Part shown: positions 8,582 through 16,341 of the stretch, piece after piece
Layout of the letters: every line of letters starts with the position of its first letter
Numbering within the stretch: position 1 is the stretch's first letter
Assembly (NCBI RefSeq): GCF_000241525.1
Contig: NZ_AHIL01000043.1
Location: 372,001 to 436,000 of the forward strand
Length of the DNA: 64,000 nt
Direction: 5' to 3'
Origin: Comamonas testosteroni ATCC 11996
GTDB lineage: Bacteria; Pseudomonadota; Gammaproteobacteria; Burkholderiales; Burkholderiaceae_C
The notes under the pieces: generated by a model
Told to the model about the DNA's origin: nothing
Seen by the model: only the letters and a program-made list of their open reading frames with translations
Database searches by the model: none
Translations under genes and position numbers: made by a program

Positions 8582-10086
8582 ATGCAGCAATGGCAAACAT
8601 GAGAAAAGTATCTCGCCTCTCCCGATACGCCTTTGCCACAGCCCTGGCACTGAGCCAGTTCGGCACAGGCACGGCCAACGCCCACGATCAGGATGATCGC
8701 GGTGGCTCGGGAGCGAAAAGCCCCGCTGTGCTTGCTGCCCGCGCCCAGGTGTTCAAGGCCAATCCGCAGATGGTCAGGTCCATCATGGAAGGCGGTGGCT
8801 TTGGCACCGAGCTGTCGTATGCAGTAGCCAACAGCATGTACAGCCGAACCGACCAGAACGCCATTGCAGATGCCCGAGCCAAGCTCAAAGTCGAGGCCGT
8901 GGCTCCACGCACCTGGCTGCTGCGTTTCCCCATCGTCAACGTGGTGGTCTTCGAGACCGACGAAGGCCTGGTCTTGGTCGATAGCGGCTACGCACCTGCA
9001 GGCCCGGCCTTGGCCGAAACGCTGAAGAAGCTCAGCAACAAGCCGTTGCACACCGTCATCCTCACGCACTTTCATGCCGACCATGCCTTTGGCGCCTGGG
9101 CGTTGATGGACCAGAAGCCGCATGTAGTGACCGAGCAGCGCTTCATCTCCCAGATGGAGCTGGACATGCGCAGCAACGGTCTGATTGCACGCAACAACCA
9201 GCAAAGCGTGGCCGATGTGCCCCGGACCTGGGCAGATGCAGTTCGGCCCACCCAGACCTTCAGGGACAAGACCACACTCAAAATTGGCGGCGAAGACTTT
9301 GTGCTGACCCATGCGCGCGGCGAGACCGAAGACCAGATATGGGTTGCCGTTCCAGGCCGGAAAATCGTGGCCAGCGCGGATTATTTCCAGGGGTTTCTGC
9401 CCAATGCGGGCAACGGCAAGCGCCGCCAGCGCTACCCCGAGGAGTGGGCCCGGGCCCTGCGCGACATGGCAGCACTCAAACCCGAGCTGCTGCTGCCGGC
9501 GCATGGTCCGGCCATCACCAAGCCCGAGGAAATTCAGGACCGACTGCCCGCCCAGGCCCAGATGCTGGACAGCATCTCCAGGCAAGTGGTGGCCGGCCTG
9601 AACAGCGGAGTACGCCGCGATCAGGTCATTGAAAAAGTCGCACTGCCGCCGGAGCTGGCCCGGCGAAGCGATGCACGCGAGCTATATGTGTCTGCCAAAG
9701 ACATAGGCCGCATGGTGGTCAGCGAGTACAGCGGCTGGTGGGACGATATTCCATCGCACTGGCGCCCGGCGTCCCTGGCCAATGAGGCCAAAGAAATCGT
9801 GCAGCTAGCTGGCGGTGCCAGGCCGGTGATTCAGCGTGCAGTGGCGCTGGCAGACAGCAATCCGGAGCTGGCCTCCCATCTGGCCGACTGGGCCTGGTAT
9901 GCAGACAGCGATGACACCGAGGTGGCTCAAGGCGCACTGAAGGTCTATTCCGCGCGTGTTGCCAAGCCTCTGCCCACGCAGGAAGTGCTGGTCTATGCCG
10001 AGCACATGGTGCGCCTGCAGCTCAAGCTCAATGAGCTGAACAGCACACGCGCGGCCAGCGCCAGTCAGAGCAGCAAAGCGCATTAA
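8578..10086 (+). CDS. Alkylsulfatase-type metallo-beta-lactamase, short form
   Basis: A 502-residue exported metallo-beta-lactamase-fold protein resembling the SdsA/BDS1 alkylsulfatases, which hydrolyse alkyl sulfate esters with two zinc ions. After a signal peptide (ending TANAH) the metal motif THFHADHAFG is present. A further ligand region is LPAHGPAI. The C-terminal part, with ELYVSAKDIGRMV and LADWAWYAD, resembles the alkylsulfatase dimerisation domain. Family members are about 650 residues and end in an SCP2-like domain that appears absent here. The start overlaps the previous stop. The stop abuts that of the convergent gene at 10087. It could act on another ester. Confidence 0.8.
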   Translation: MNAAMANMRKVSRLSRYAFATALALSQFGTGTANAHDQDDRGGSGAKSPAVLAARAQVFKANPQMVRSIMEGGGFGTELSYAVANSMYSRTDQNAIADARAKLKVEAVAPRTWLLRFPIVNVVVFETDEGLVLVDSGYAPAGPALAETLKKLSNKPLHTVILTHFHADHAFGAWALMDQKPHVVTEQRFISQMELDMRSNGLIARNNQQSVADVPRTWADAVRPTQTFRDKTTLKIGGEDFVLTHARGETEDQIWVAVPGRKIVASADYFQGFLPNAGNGKRRQRYPEEWARALRDMAALKPELLLPAHGPAITKPEEIQDRLPAQAQMLDSISRQVVAGLNSGVRRDQVIEKVALPPELARRSDARELYVSAKDIGRMVVSEYSGWWDDIPSHWRPASLANEAKEIVQLAGGARPVIQRAVALADSNPELASHLADWAWYADSDDTEVAQGALKVYSARVAKPLPTQEVLVYAEHMVRLQLKLNELNSTRAASASQSSKAH

Positions 10087-10992
10087 TCACTGCTGCAGAC
10101 CCTGAGGCAGCTGCCCATTCTTGGCAAAGGCATTGATGGGCAGCTGAATATAGGTGCGGCCGTCATCCTGTGCAGGCGGCAGCTTGCCGGCGCGCACATT
10201 GACCTGCACCGAGGGCAGAATCAGTGTGGGCATCTCCAGCGTGGCGTCGCGTGCAGTGCGCATCTGCACGAACTCAGCTTCGCTGATGCCATCATGCACA
10301 TGGATGTTGCTGTCGCGCTGGGCCTGTACCGTGGTCTGCCATTGCGGCTTGCGCCCCGCCGGAGGGTAATCGTGGCAGACAAAGATGCGGGTCGGCTCAG
10401 GCAGCGCCAGAATGCGCCGAATCGAACGATAGAGCGTCGCCGCATCGCCGCCGGGAAAGTCGGCACGTGCCGTGCCCACATCGGGCATGAACAGGGTATC
10501 GCCTACAAACACGGCATCCTCCACACGGTAGGCCATATCGGCAGGAGTATGGCCGGGCACATGCATGGCCAGCAACTCCAGCTGCCCCAGCGGCAGACGT
10601 TCGCCATCCTGCACCAGATGGTCGAACTGGCTGCCGTCGGGCAAGAAGCTGCGCTCGAAGTGATAGATCTTGCGAAACACGGCCTGCACATCGCAGATAT
10701 GGGCTCCGATCGCCACCTTGCCGCCCAGATGGTGACGAATATGCTGGGCTGCGGAGAGATGATCCGCATGAGCGTGAGTCTCCAGAATCCACTGCAGCTG
10801 CCAGCCATTGGCTCGCACATAGTCGATCAGCTTGTCCGCGGAGCGGCTGCTCAGGGTGCCGGATTTGGGCTCGAAATCCAGCACCGGGTCAATCACTGCG
10901 GCCTGACCACTGATCGTATCGGCCAGAACATAGCTCACGGTACCGGTTGCTGCATCAAAAAACGGCTCGATATGCATCACATTGGCTGACAT
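10087..10992 (-). CDS. MBL-fold persulfide dioxygenase-like protein (Blh/ETHE1 type)
   Basis: A 301-residue metallo-beta-lactamase-fold protein of the ETHE1/Blh type, which oxidises glutathione persulfide to sulfite using non-haem iron. The motif THAHADHLSAA is at residues 72-82, HVPGHTPADM carries the next ligand, and VGDTLFMPDVGTARADFPGG follows, as in this family. The ATG at 10992 has TAGGAG upstream; an upstream start in the open frame is less likely. It is divergent from bigR with a palindromic AT-rich site between them. That arrangement is known for sulfide-detoxification operons and supports the assignment over a generic hydrolase. Confidence 0.88.
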   Translation of the reverse strand: MSANVMHIEPFFDAATGTVSYVLADTISGQAAVIDPVLDFEPKSGTLSSRSADKLIDYVRANGWQLQWILETHAHADHLSAAQHIRHHLGGKVAIGAHICDVQAVFRKIYHFERSFLPDGSQFDHLVQDGERLPLGQLELLAMHVPGHTPADMAYRVEDAVFVGDTLFMPDVGTARADFPGGDAATLYRSIRRILALPEPTRIFVCHDYPPAGRKPQWQTTVQAQRDSNIHVHDGISEAEFVQMRTARDATLEMPTLILPSVQVNVRAGKLPPAQDDGRTYIQLPINAFAKNGQLPQGLQQ

Positions 10993-11046
10993 GGCGACTC
11001 CTAAAACGATGTACCCAAAACTCTGAAGCACACCAATCAATTTACT

Positions 11047-11067
11047 TTTTTATATAATATATGAAAA
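11047..11067. promoter_or_regulatory. Candidate BigR operator (21-bp AT palindrome)
   Basis: A 21-base dyad centred on A11057, in which nine of ten position pairs are complementary (the exception is T11051 against G11063). It lies between the divergent persulfide dioxygenase gene and bigR. It overlaps TATAAT-like sequence. Known BigR boxes are AT-rich palindromes in the same location. Confidence 0.65.
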
Positions 11068-11086
11068 TATTTTGAAAAGCGGAACA

Positions 11087-11431
11087 GTGAACTCATCAAC
11101 CTTTGACGAAGCACAGTCCACGCTGGATTTGCATGCCGTGCGAGCCCATGCAAGCGAAGCCGTGGCCATGCTCAAGCTGCTGGGCAATGAAGACCGACTG
11201 CTGCTGCTGTGCCAGCTCTCCCTGCAAGAGCGCACCGTGGGCGAGCTGGAGCAACTGACAGGCGTGTCCCAGCCTACCTTGTCCCAGCAATTGGGCATTT
11301 TGCGGCGTGAAGGTCTGGTCAGCACCCGCCGCGAAGGCAAATTCATCTGGTATCAGTTGGCCGATGCCCGCGCCCTGCAGCTGATGCAGACCCTCTATCA
11401 ATTGTTCTGCCAACCAGGAGAGACAGCATGA
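11087..11431 (+). CDS. bigR: ArsR-family persulfide-responsive repressor, BigR type
   Basis: A 114-residue winged-helix repressor of the ArsR family. The recognition helix region is [14 protein letters not shown] and the wing is [13 protein letters not shown]. Counting from the GTG at 11087, two cysteines fall at residues 42 (LLLLCQLSL) and 108 (YQLFCQPGE). Those are the positions of the redox pair in Xylella BigR that forms a sulfide-responsive bridge. This coincidence supports both the function and the GTG start; a TTG at 11072 is the alternative. The stop overlaps the next gene (ATGA). It is expected to repress its own operon and the divergent dioxygenase. Confidence 0.85.
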   Translation: MNSSTFDEAQSTLDLHAVRAHASEAVAMLKLLGNEDRLLLLCQLSLQERTVGELEQLTGVSQPTLSQQLGILRREGLVSTRREGKFIWYQLADARALQLMQTLYQLFCQPGETA

Positions 11432-11871
11432 ATATCTTATGGAGTGAATTCACACCCTGGACATCTCTGGCCGGTGGCCTGCTGATCGGCCTGTCCGCAG
11501 CCCTGCTCATTGCCTTGCTGGGTCGCGTGGCCGGCATCAGCGGCATTGCCGGGGCATTGCTGCAGTTGCCGACCTGGTCCTCCATCAAGCAGTGGGGCTG
11601 GCGCCTGGCATTCATCCTTGGCATGGTTGCCGCACCACTGGTCTGGTCGCTGTTTGCCCCGCTGCCAGCCATGCAGCTGCCTTCCAGCCCGGCAGTCATC
11701 ATTGCCGCCGGCCTGCTGGTGGGCTTCGGCACGCGCATGGGCTCAGGCTGCACCAGTGGCCACGGCGTGTGCGGCCTGTCACGCCTGTCGCCGCGCTCTC
11801 TGGCCGCTACGGCGACCTTTATCGCCACGGGCGCCATCACCGTGTTCGTGATGCGCCATGTCATTGCCTGA
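11428..11871 (+). CDS. YeeE/YedE family sulfur-transport half protein
   Basis: A 147-residue membrane protein with about four hydrophobic segments. It carries the family signature [20 protein letters not shown], whose cysteines are thought to relay sulfur species such as thiosulfate or sulfide. It is one half of the split YeeE/YedE type, its partner being the next gene. It starts inside the bigR stop codon, so it is translationally coupled to the repressor. In related operons the pair is proposed to export or import sulfur compounds; direction is not known from sequence. Confidence 0.87.
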   Translation: MNILWSEFTPWTSLAGGLLIGLSAALLIALLGRVAGISGIAGALLQLPTWSSIKQWGWRLAFILGMVAAPLVWSLFAPLPAMQLPSSPAVIIAAGLLVGFGTRMGSGCTSGHGVCGLSRLSPRSLAATATFIATGAITVFVMRHVIA

Positions 11872-11889
11872 GTCAGCAAGGAGCACATC

Positions 11890-12309
11890 ATGATCATCAA
11901 TATTGCTGCCTTGCTCTGCGGGCTGGTTTTTGGCCTGGGTCTGATTCTTTCGGGTATGGGCAACCCCGCCAAGGTGCAGAACTTTCTGGATTTTTTCGGT
12001 CGATGGGATCCTTCGCTGGGTTTCGTCATGGGCGGAGCCATCGCCGTAGGCCTGATTGCCTTCACCTGGGCCAAGCGCCGCAAGACCGCCTTGTTGGGCG
12101 AGCCCATGCAACTGCCCGCCAGCACCGTCATTGATCGCAAGCTGCTGACAGGCTCGGCCCTGTTTGGCATAGGCTGGGGGCTGGCAGGTTTTTGCCCCGG
12201 CCCGGCGCTGATGAATCTGGCGACCCTCACACCGCAAGTCTGGCTGTTTGTCGCCGCCATGCTGGCCGGTATGTGGGCGCAGCATCTGTGGGCTGCAAAG
12301 CAAAGCTGA
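11890..12309 (+). CDS. YeeE/YedE family (DUF6691-type) partner half protein
   Basis: A 139-residue membrane protein that is the second half of the split sulfur transporter. Typical segments are GLGLILSGMGNPAKVQNFLD near the start and GIGWGLAGFCPGPALMNLA near residue 100, the latter with the conserved cysteine. It follows its partner by 18 bases with AAGGAG upstream. It is the last gene of the bigR operon; nothing that looks like a strong terminator follows it in the 185-base gap. Confidence 0.87.
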   Translation: MIINIAALLCGLVFGLGLILSGMGNPAKVQNFLDFFGRWDPSLGFVMGGAIAVGLIAFTWAKRRKTALLGEPMQLPASTVIDRKLLTGSALFGIGWGLAGFCPGPALMNLATLTPQVWLFVAAMLAGMWAQHLWAAKQS

Positions 12310-12494
12310 GACCTGGCGGCGATTCACTCAGGAGTCATCCACCAATCGACGTGCTTGGGCCGTGCAAGCTGCCTGCATCACTTGCCCATAGCGTTGCAGG
12401 CACGCAATGGCAGACATCGGCCTTGACCGGCTGAAGTGAGTCCAGCAAAGGCAGGCAAGCAGCGCCCATATCGCTTCATGCAATCCGCTCTGCC

Positions 12495-13415
12495 TCACTC
12501 CTTCGGCATCAGTGCCTGTGCAAAATGTCTGGCCGGTGCAGGAAGATCGGCAAAGCTATTGGCATACAGCTTGAGGCTGCGCTCTGCCCAGGCATCGGTC
12601 AGCGGCACCGCATGCAAAGCGCGAGCCTCGCCCAGTCTCTGGTATGCGCCTTCGGGCATGACGCCTACGCCCAGCCCGCATTCGATCATTCGGCACATGG
12701 CACTGAGGCTGTCGACCTCGATGCGCTGGCGCAGCATACGTCGGCCGGCGCGGGCTTCCTGATTGAGCACCTCCTGAACGATGCTGCTGTCGCGCAAACC
12801 GATTTGGGCGTAGTCCAGGGCTTCTTCATAGGCCAGCTCCTGATGCCAGGCAAGAGCGTGGTCATTGGGCATGATCAACACCATACGTTCATGCCGGTAC
12901 GGCATGGACTCCAGGCCCTCGACTTCATCACTGGGACTGCAGACCCCCAGATCTGCCATGTGATCGCGCACAGCGCGCGCTACCGAGCGACTGGTTGCCT
13001 GACGCAGATCGATGCGGATGTCTGGATGATGCTTCACGAAGACAGCAATATCCTCGGGCAAGAACTGCTCCACGGCGGAGGCATTGGCACTGAGGCGCAC
13101 CAGCCCACGTACGCCCCGCGCATATTCGCCAAGGTCGTCACGCAGGTGCTCGACCCCCAGAAGAATCGTGCGCGCATGCGCCAGCAGCAACTCTCCGGCA
13201 GGAGTCGGGCGCACCCCGCGGGCATGGCGCAGCAGCAAGGGAGTGCGGGCCAGGGATTCCAGTTCGGCAACACGCTTGCTGACCGCCGAGGCGACCATGC
13301 CGCCCTGCTCGGCCGCCCGCGCAATACTGCCGTGCTCGCAGATCAGCACGAACAGATCCAGCGATGAAAGGTCTATCTGGCGCAGAAAGCTGCGCGGCGA
13401 AGTGAAGTCGGACAT
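12495..13415 (-). CDS. LysR-family transcriptional regulator
   Basis: A 306-residue LysR-type regulator. The N-terminal helix-turn-helix spans about residues 11-70 (LDLFVLICEHGSIARAAEQ, then ASAVSKRVAELE). The effector domain begins about residue 95 with VRGLVRLSANASAVEQFLP. The ATG at 13415 was preferred over an upstream codon because the LysR homology starts soon after. It is divergent, 150 bases apart, from a phosphoribosyltransferase/amidohydrolase pair and probably regulates it. The inducer is unknown. Confidence 0.9.
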   Translation of the reverse strand: MSDFTSPRSFLRQIDLSSLDLFVLICEHGSIARAAEQGGMVASAVSKRVAELESLARTPLLLRHARGVRPTPAGELLLAHARTILLGVEHLRDDLGEYARGVRGLVRLSANASAVEQFLPEDIAVFVKHHPDIRIDLRQATSRSVARAVRDHMADLGVCSPSDEVEGLESMPYRHERMVLIMPNDHALAWHQELAYEEALDYAQIGLRDSSIVQEVLNQEARAGRRMLRQRIEVDSLSAMCRMIECGLGVGVMPEGAYQRLGEARALHAVPLTDAWAERSLKLYANSFADLPAPARHFAQALMPKE

Positions 13416-13565
13416 GGAGCGATGACAAGCAGGCGCACGCAAGCGCAGCCAGGGATTTCAGACAGGACGCAGCCGTCAACACCCCGACGCGCAGCTCAAG
13501 CCATCTCGTTTTGGAACGGCTCGAGGAATTTTAGCCACTTCTTGCTGCAGGCCTGGCTACTTAAC

Positions 13566-14264
13566 ATGCCCGCTTTGCAAACACACACTCACATGCTTCT
13601 TTCCGCTTCCGACGCGCCACGCGTTGCCCGGGCCCTGGTCGGCCTCGGCGCTGTACGCATTGCTTCGCATCAACCGTTCATCTACACCTCGGGCTGGGCG
13701 AGCCCGGTCTATGTGGATGCGCAAGTCCTGATGTCCGATGTCGCTCTGCGCAGCGAAATCATGGACATCGCAGCCCGCTGCATGCGGCCACTGATTGCCG
13801 CCCGCGGCATCAATGCCATCGTGGGAACCGAAAGCTCGGGCATTGCCTTTGCGGCATGGCTGGCCGAGCGACTGGAGCTGCCCATGCTCTATCTGCGCAA
13901 GCGCCCTGTGGGCTGGGACATCACGGCCCAGCTCGAAGGCCGCCTGCCTGCCGATGCCAAGGTCCTGCTGGTGGATGACGTCACCACCGACGGTCGCTCC
14001 AAGGCCGGGACGGTTGCCGCCCTGCGCCGCGCCGGTCCCGTGGTCGAGGACGTGCTGGTTCTGCTCGACTATGCGCTCTATGCCCCCCAGGCAGGCACCC
14101 TGGCCGATCACGCCTTGTCCCTGCATGCTCTGGCGACCTGGAATCAGCTGCATGAAGCGCTGCTGGCGAGCGGACAGCTCAGTGCCGAGCAAAAGGCCAC
14201 GCTGGCGGACTTCTCGGCTTCGCCTGTGGACTGGTCCATCCGACATGGAGGTAGCGGAGCATGA
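13566..14264 (+). CDS. Orotate phosphoribosyltransferase-like protein
   Basis: A 232-residue type I phosphoribosyltransferase resembling orotate phosphoribosyltransferase. The PRPP-binding motif VLLVDDVTTDGRS is near residue 136, and PFIYTSGWASPVYVD near residue 36 matches the OPRT substrate-hood segment. An ATG at 13593 is an alternative start. Its partner is an M20 amidohydrolase with a divergent LysR gene, rather than de novo pyrimidine genes. It may be a second enzyme used for pyrimidine or hydantoin-related salvage or catabolism; that is inference. Confidence 0.8.
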   Translation: MPALQTHTHMLLSASDAPRVARALVGLGAVRIASHQPFIYTSGWASPVYVDAQVLMSDVALRSEIMDIAARCMRPLIAARGINAIVGTESSGIAFAAWLAERLELPMLYLRKRPVGWDITAQLEGRLPADAKVLLVDDVTTDGRSKAGTVAALRRAGPVVEDVLVLLDYALYAPQAGTLADHALSLHALATWNQLHEALLASGQLSAEQKATLADFSASPVDWSIRHGGSGA

Positions 14265-15517
14265 TGGCCTGCAACACCATGACGGATACCAGCGCACTGG
14301 CGCAAGCCCTGCTCTCTGAGATTCGCGAAGCCACCCGTGACGGCCTGGGCGTCACCCGTGAAAGCTATGGCGAAGGCGAGACGGCCGCGCTGCGCATACT
14401 TGAGGACCGGGCCGAAGACCTGGGCCTGAGTCATGAATGGGATCGAGCCGGCAACCTGTGGCTGAGCCTGCCAGAGGAAAGCCGGGCGGAACCCTACATC
14501 GTGGTCGGCTCGCATGCCGACTCCGTGCCGCAGGGCGGCAACTTCGACGGACTGGCAGGCATTGTCGCCGGCATGCTGATGCTGCTTCAGCTGCGCGGCC
14601 GCCACGAACAGGCTCCGCCACTGCGCGTTCTGGCACTGCGCGGCGAGGAAAGCGCCTGGTACGGCAAGGCCTACCTCGGCTCTCTGTCCCTGCTGGGCAA
14701 GCTGCCTGCCGCCACATTGAAGCGCCCTCACCGAGATGGCGCAGGCGTGCTCGGCGAAGCCATGTCGCGCTGCGGCGCCGATGTCGACGCCATTGAGCGC
14801 GCCGAGCCGCTGCTCGACCTCGCGAATGTATCTGCCTATCTGGAGCTGCACATCGAGCAAGGTCCGGTCATGGTCAATCGCGGCTGGCCGGTAGCCCTGG
14901 TCACCGGCATCCGCGGCAACGTCCGCCACAACCTGATCCGCTGCATCGGCGAAACCGGCCACTCGGGTGCCGTGCCGCGCTGGCTGCGCAAGGATGCATT
15001 GCTGGCGGTTGCCGAGCTGCTGTCGCGCATGGACGAACACTGGCGCGTGCTGCTGCAGATGGGCATGGACATGGTGATGACCACGGGCATCTGCTCCACC
15101 TCCGCACAATCGCATGCGGTTTCCGTCATTCCCGGCGAAGTGGCATTCAGCTTTGAGGTGCGCAGCCAGGACACCCAGACCCTGGAGCGCTTCTATACCC
15201 TGATGCGCGAAGAGTGCCAGGCCATAGAGCGCGCCCGTGGCGTGCGTTTCGAGTTCGACGAGCGCCTGTTCACGGAACCAGCCACCATGGATGCAGGTTG
15301 GCTGAACCGTCTGGAAGCAGCCGCTGAGCAAGGCATGAAACTGGAGCGCATGGCAAGCGGTGCCGGCCATGATGCAGCAGTGTTCGCCAATGCAGGCGTG
15401 CCATCGGCCATGGTCTTCATTCGCAACGAAAATGGCTCTCACAATCCGCATGAAGCCATGGACATCGGCGACTTCCTGGCAGGAGTCGATCTGCTGACTC
15501 GCGCGCTGGTTGCCTGA
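14261..15517 (+). CDS. M20 family N-carbamoyl-amino-acid / ureido hydrolase
   Basis: A 418-residue zinc-dependent amidohydrolase of the hydantoinase/carbamoylase branch of M20, which includes N-carbamoyl-L-amino acid hydrolase, beta-ureidopropionase and allantoate amidohydrolase. Metal motifs are GSHADSVPQGGNFDG, then GEES, then LELHIEQGPV, and the C-terminal SGAGHDA and SHNPHEA. The usual EEG is EES here. The start overlaps the preceding stop (ATGA) with GGAG upstream. Together with the OPRT-like gene it suggests handling of an N-carbamoyl product from a pyrimidine or hydantoin. The substrate cannot be resolved. Confidence 0.87.
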   Translation: MMACNTMTDTSALAQALLSEIREATRDGLGVTRESYGEGETAALRILEDRAEDLGLSHEWDRAGNLWLSLPEESRAEPYIVVGSHADSVPQGGNFDGLAGIVAGMLMLLQLRGRHEQAPPLRVLALRGEESAWYGKAYLGSLSLLGKLPAATLKRPHRDGAGVLGEAMSRCGADVDAIERAEPLLDLANVSAYLELHIEQGPVMVNRGWPVALVTGIRGNVRHNLIRCIGETGHSGAVPRWLRKDALLAVAELLSRMDEHWRVLLQMGMDMVMTTGICSTSAQSHAVSVIPGEVAFSFEVRSQDTQTLERFYTLMREECQAIERARGVRFEFDERLFTEPATMDAGWLNRLEAAAEQGMKLERMASGAGHDAAVFANAGVPSAMVFIRNENGSHNPHEAMDIGDFLAGVDLLTRALVA

Positions 15518-16341
15518 ACCCTGCTCGGTCCGGGCGGGCACTATTGAGTGCCTTGCGAACCGTCGCTCTAACCATGCGACATCAACCTCACACCTAATTA
15601 CCTGATGAAATGCAGCTTGGTCCCGACCAAGCTGCACCGGAGATACCCTCTTCGGCTTCTCCTTAGCCTGCATCCGAAGCTACGACAAGCGGCAATCGTC
15701 GCATTGCGGTGTGTAAAGGCGTCTGAACATCCAGGCATTCTTTTCCGCGGGAATGATGGATGTGATGCTGCTCTCCGTCATGACGATGAGCAGATGGCCC
15801 CCTTGCCAGGATCTGCGCCAACAACTACAGCAGCACCGCTGACATTGTTGGAGGTGACTGAAAGGGCCGGCACCTGGAAGGTCTGGGCCTCGATGCCCAT
15901 GTGCAATTTGCACTAGAGTGCGATCATTGTGCTGCATTGGCCCGCTCAATACACTGCCGACTCCCGTTGCCGAACCGTGCATTGAAATCCTGGCGGACCG
16001 ACTTAGTGAACAAGTGACGGTTTTCGGGCGTAGAGCGGAATTTCAGACCAAGCCTCTCGTAATGCCTGCTATCGATATGGACAGTCGTCGATTAGCAATA
16101 TTCAATCTCACGGAACACTGGCGTCACTCCATCTATTCGCTCCATCCGCTTTGGATCCGCGGAACGCCTGGAGCGCTGTTGACATGGCTCTGTTGGAAAA
16201 ACGCGGTCATGATTGCTGGGTATCATTTCATTGGCACCTCTTTTGAAGCATGTGGCTTGCTCTGCAAGCTCATGTCATCACACACCGCCAGGGCCTTGAA
16301 CTCCGGTTCAAGACGGTCACATTTGCTTGACTTCATCTTTC
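15518..16341. other. Gene-poor region before polB
   Basis: About 820 bases with only short ORFs on both strands that do not look like proteins. The one clear structure is the 26-base palindrome at 15611. It may hold eroded gene remnants and the polB promoter; no SOS (LexA-type) box was recognised. Confidence 0.4.
15611..15636. repeat. Perfect inverted repeat, 12-bp arms with 2-base centre
   Basis: TGCAGCTTGGTC and its exact reverse complement GACCAAGCTGCA are separated by CC. No T run follows, so it is not a standard terminator. It may be a protein-binding site, a mobile-element end or a transcript-stabilising hairpin for the M20 operon, whose stop is 94 bases upstream. Confidence 0.6.

Noticed and set aside
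15605..16326. Short ORFs at 15605 and 15918 upstream of polB
   Set aside because: The first spans the 26-base palindrome and the second overlaps polB in another frame; neither looks like a protein.
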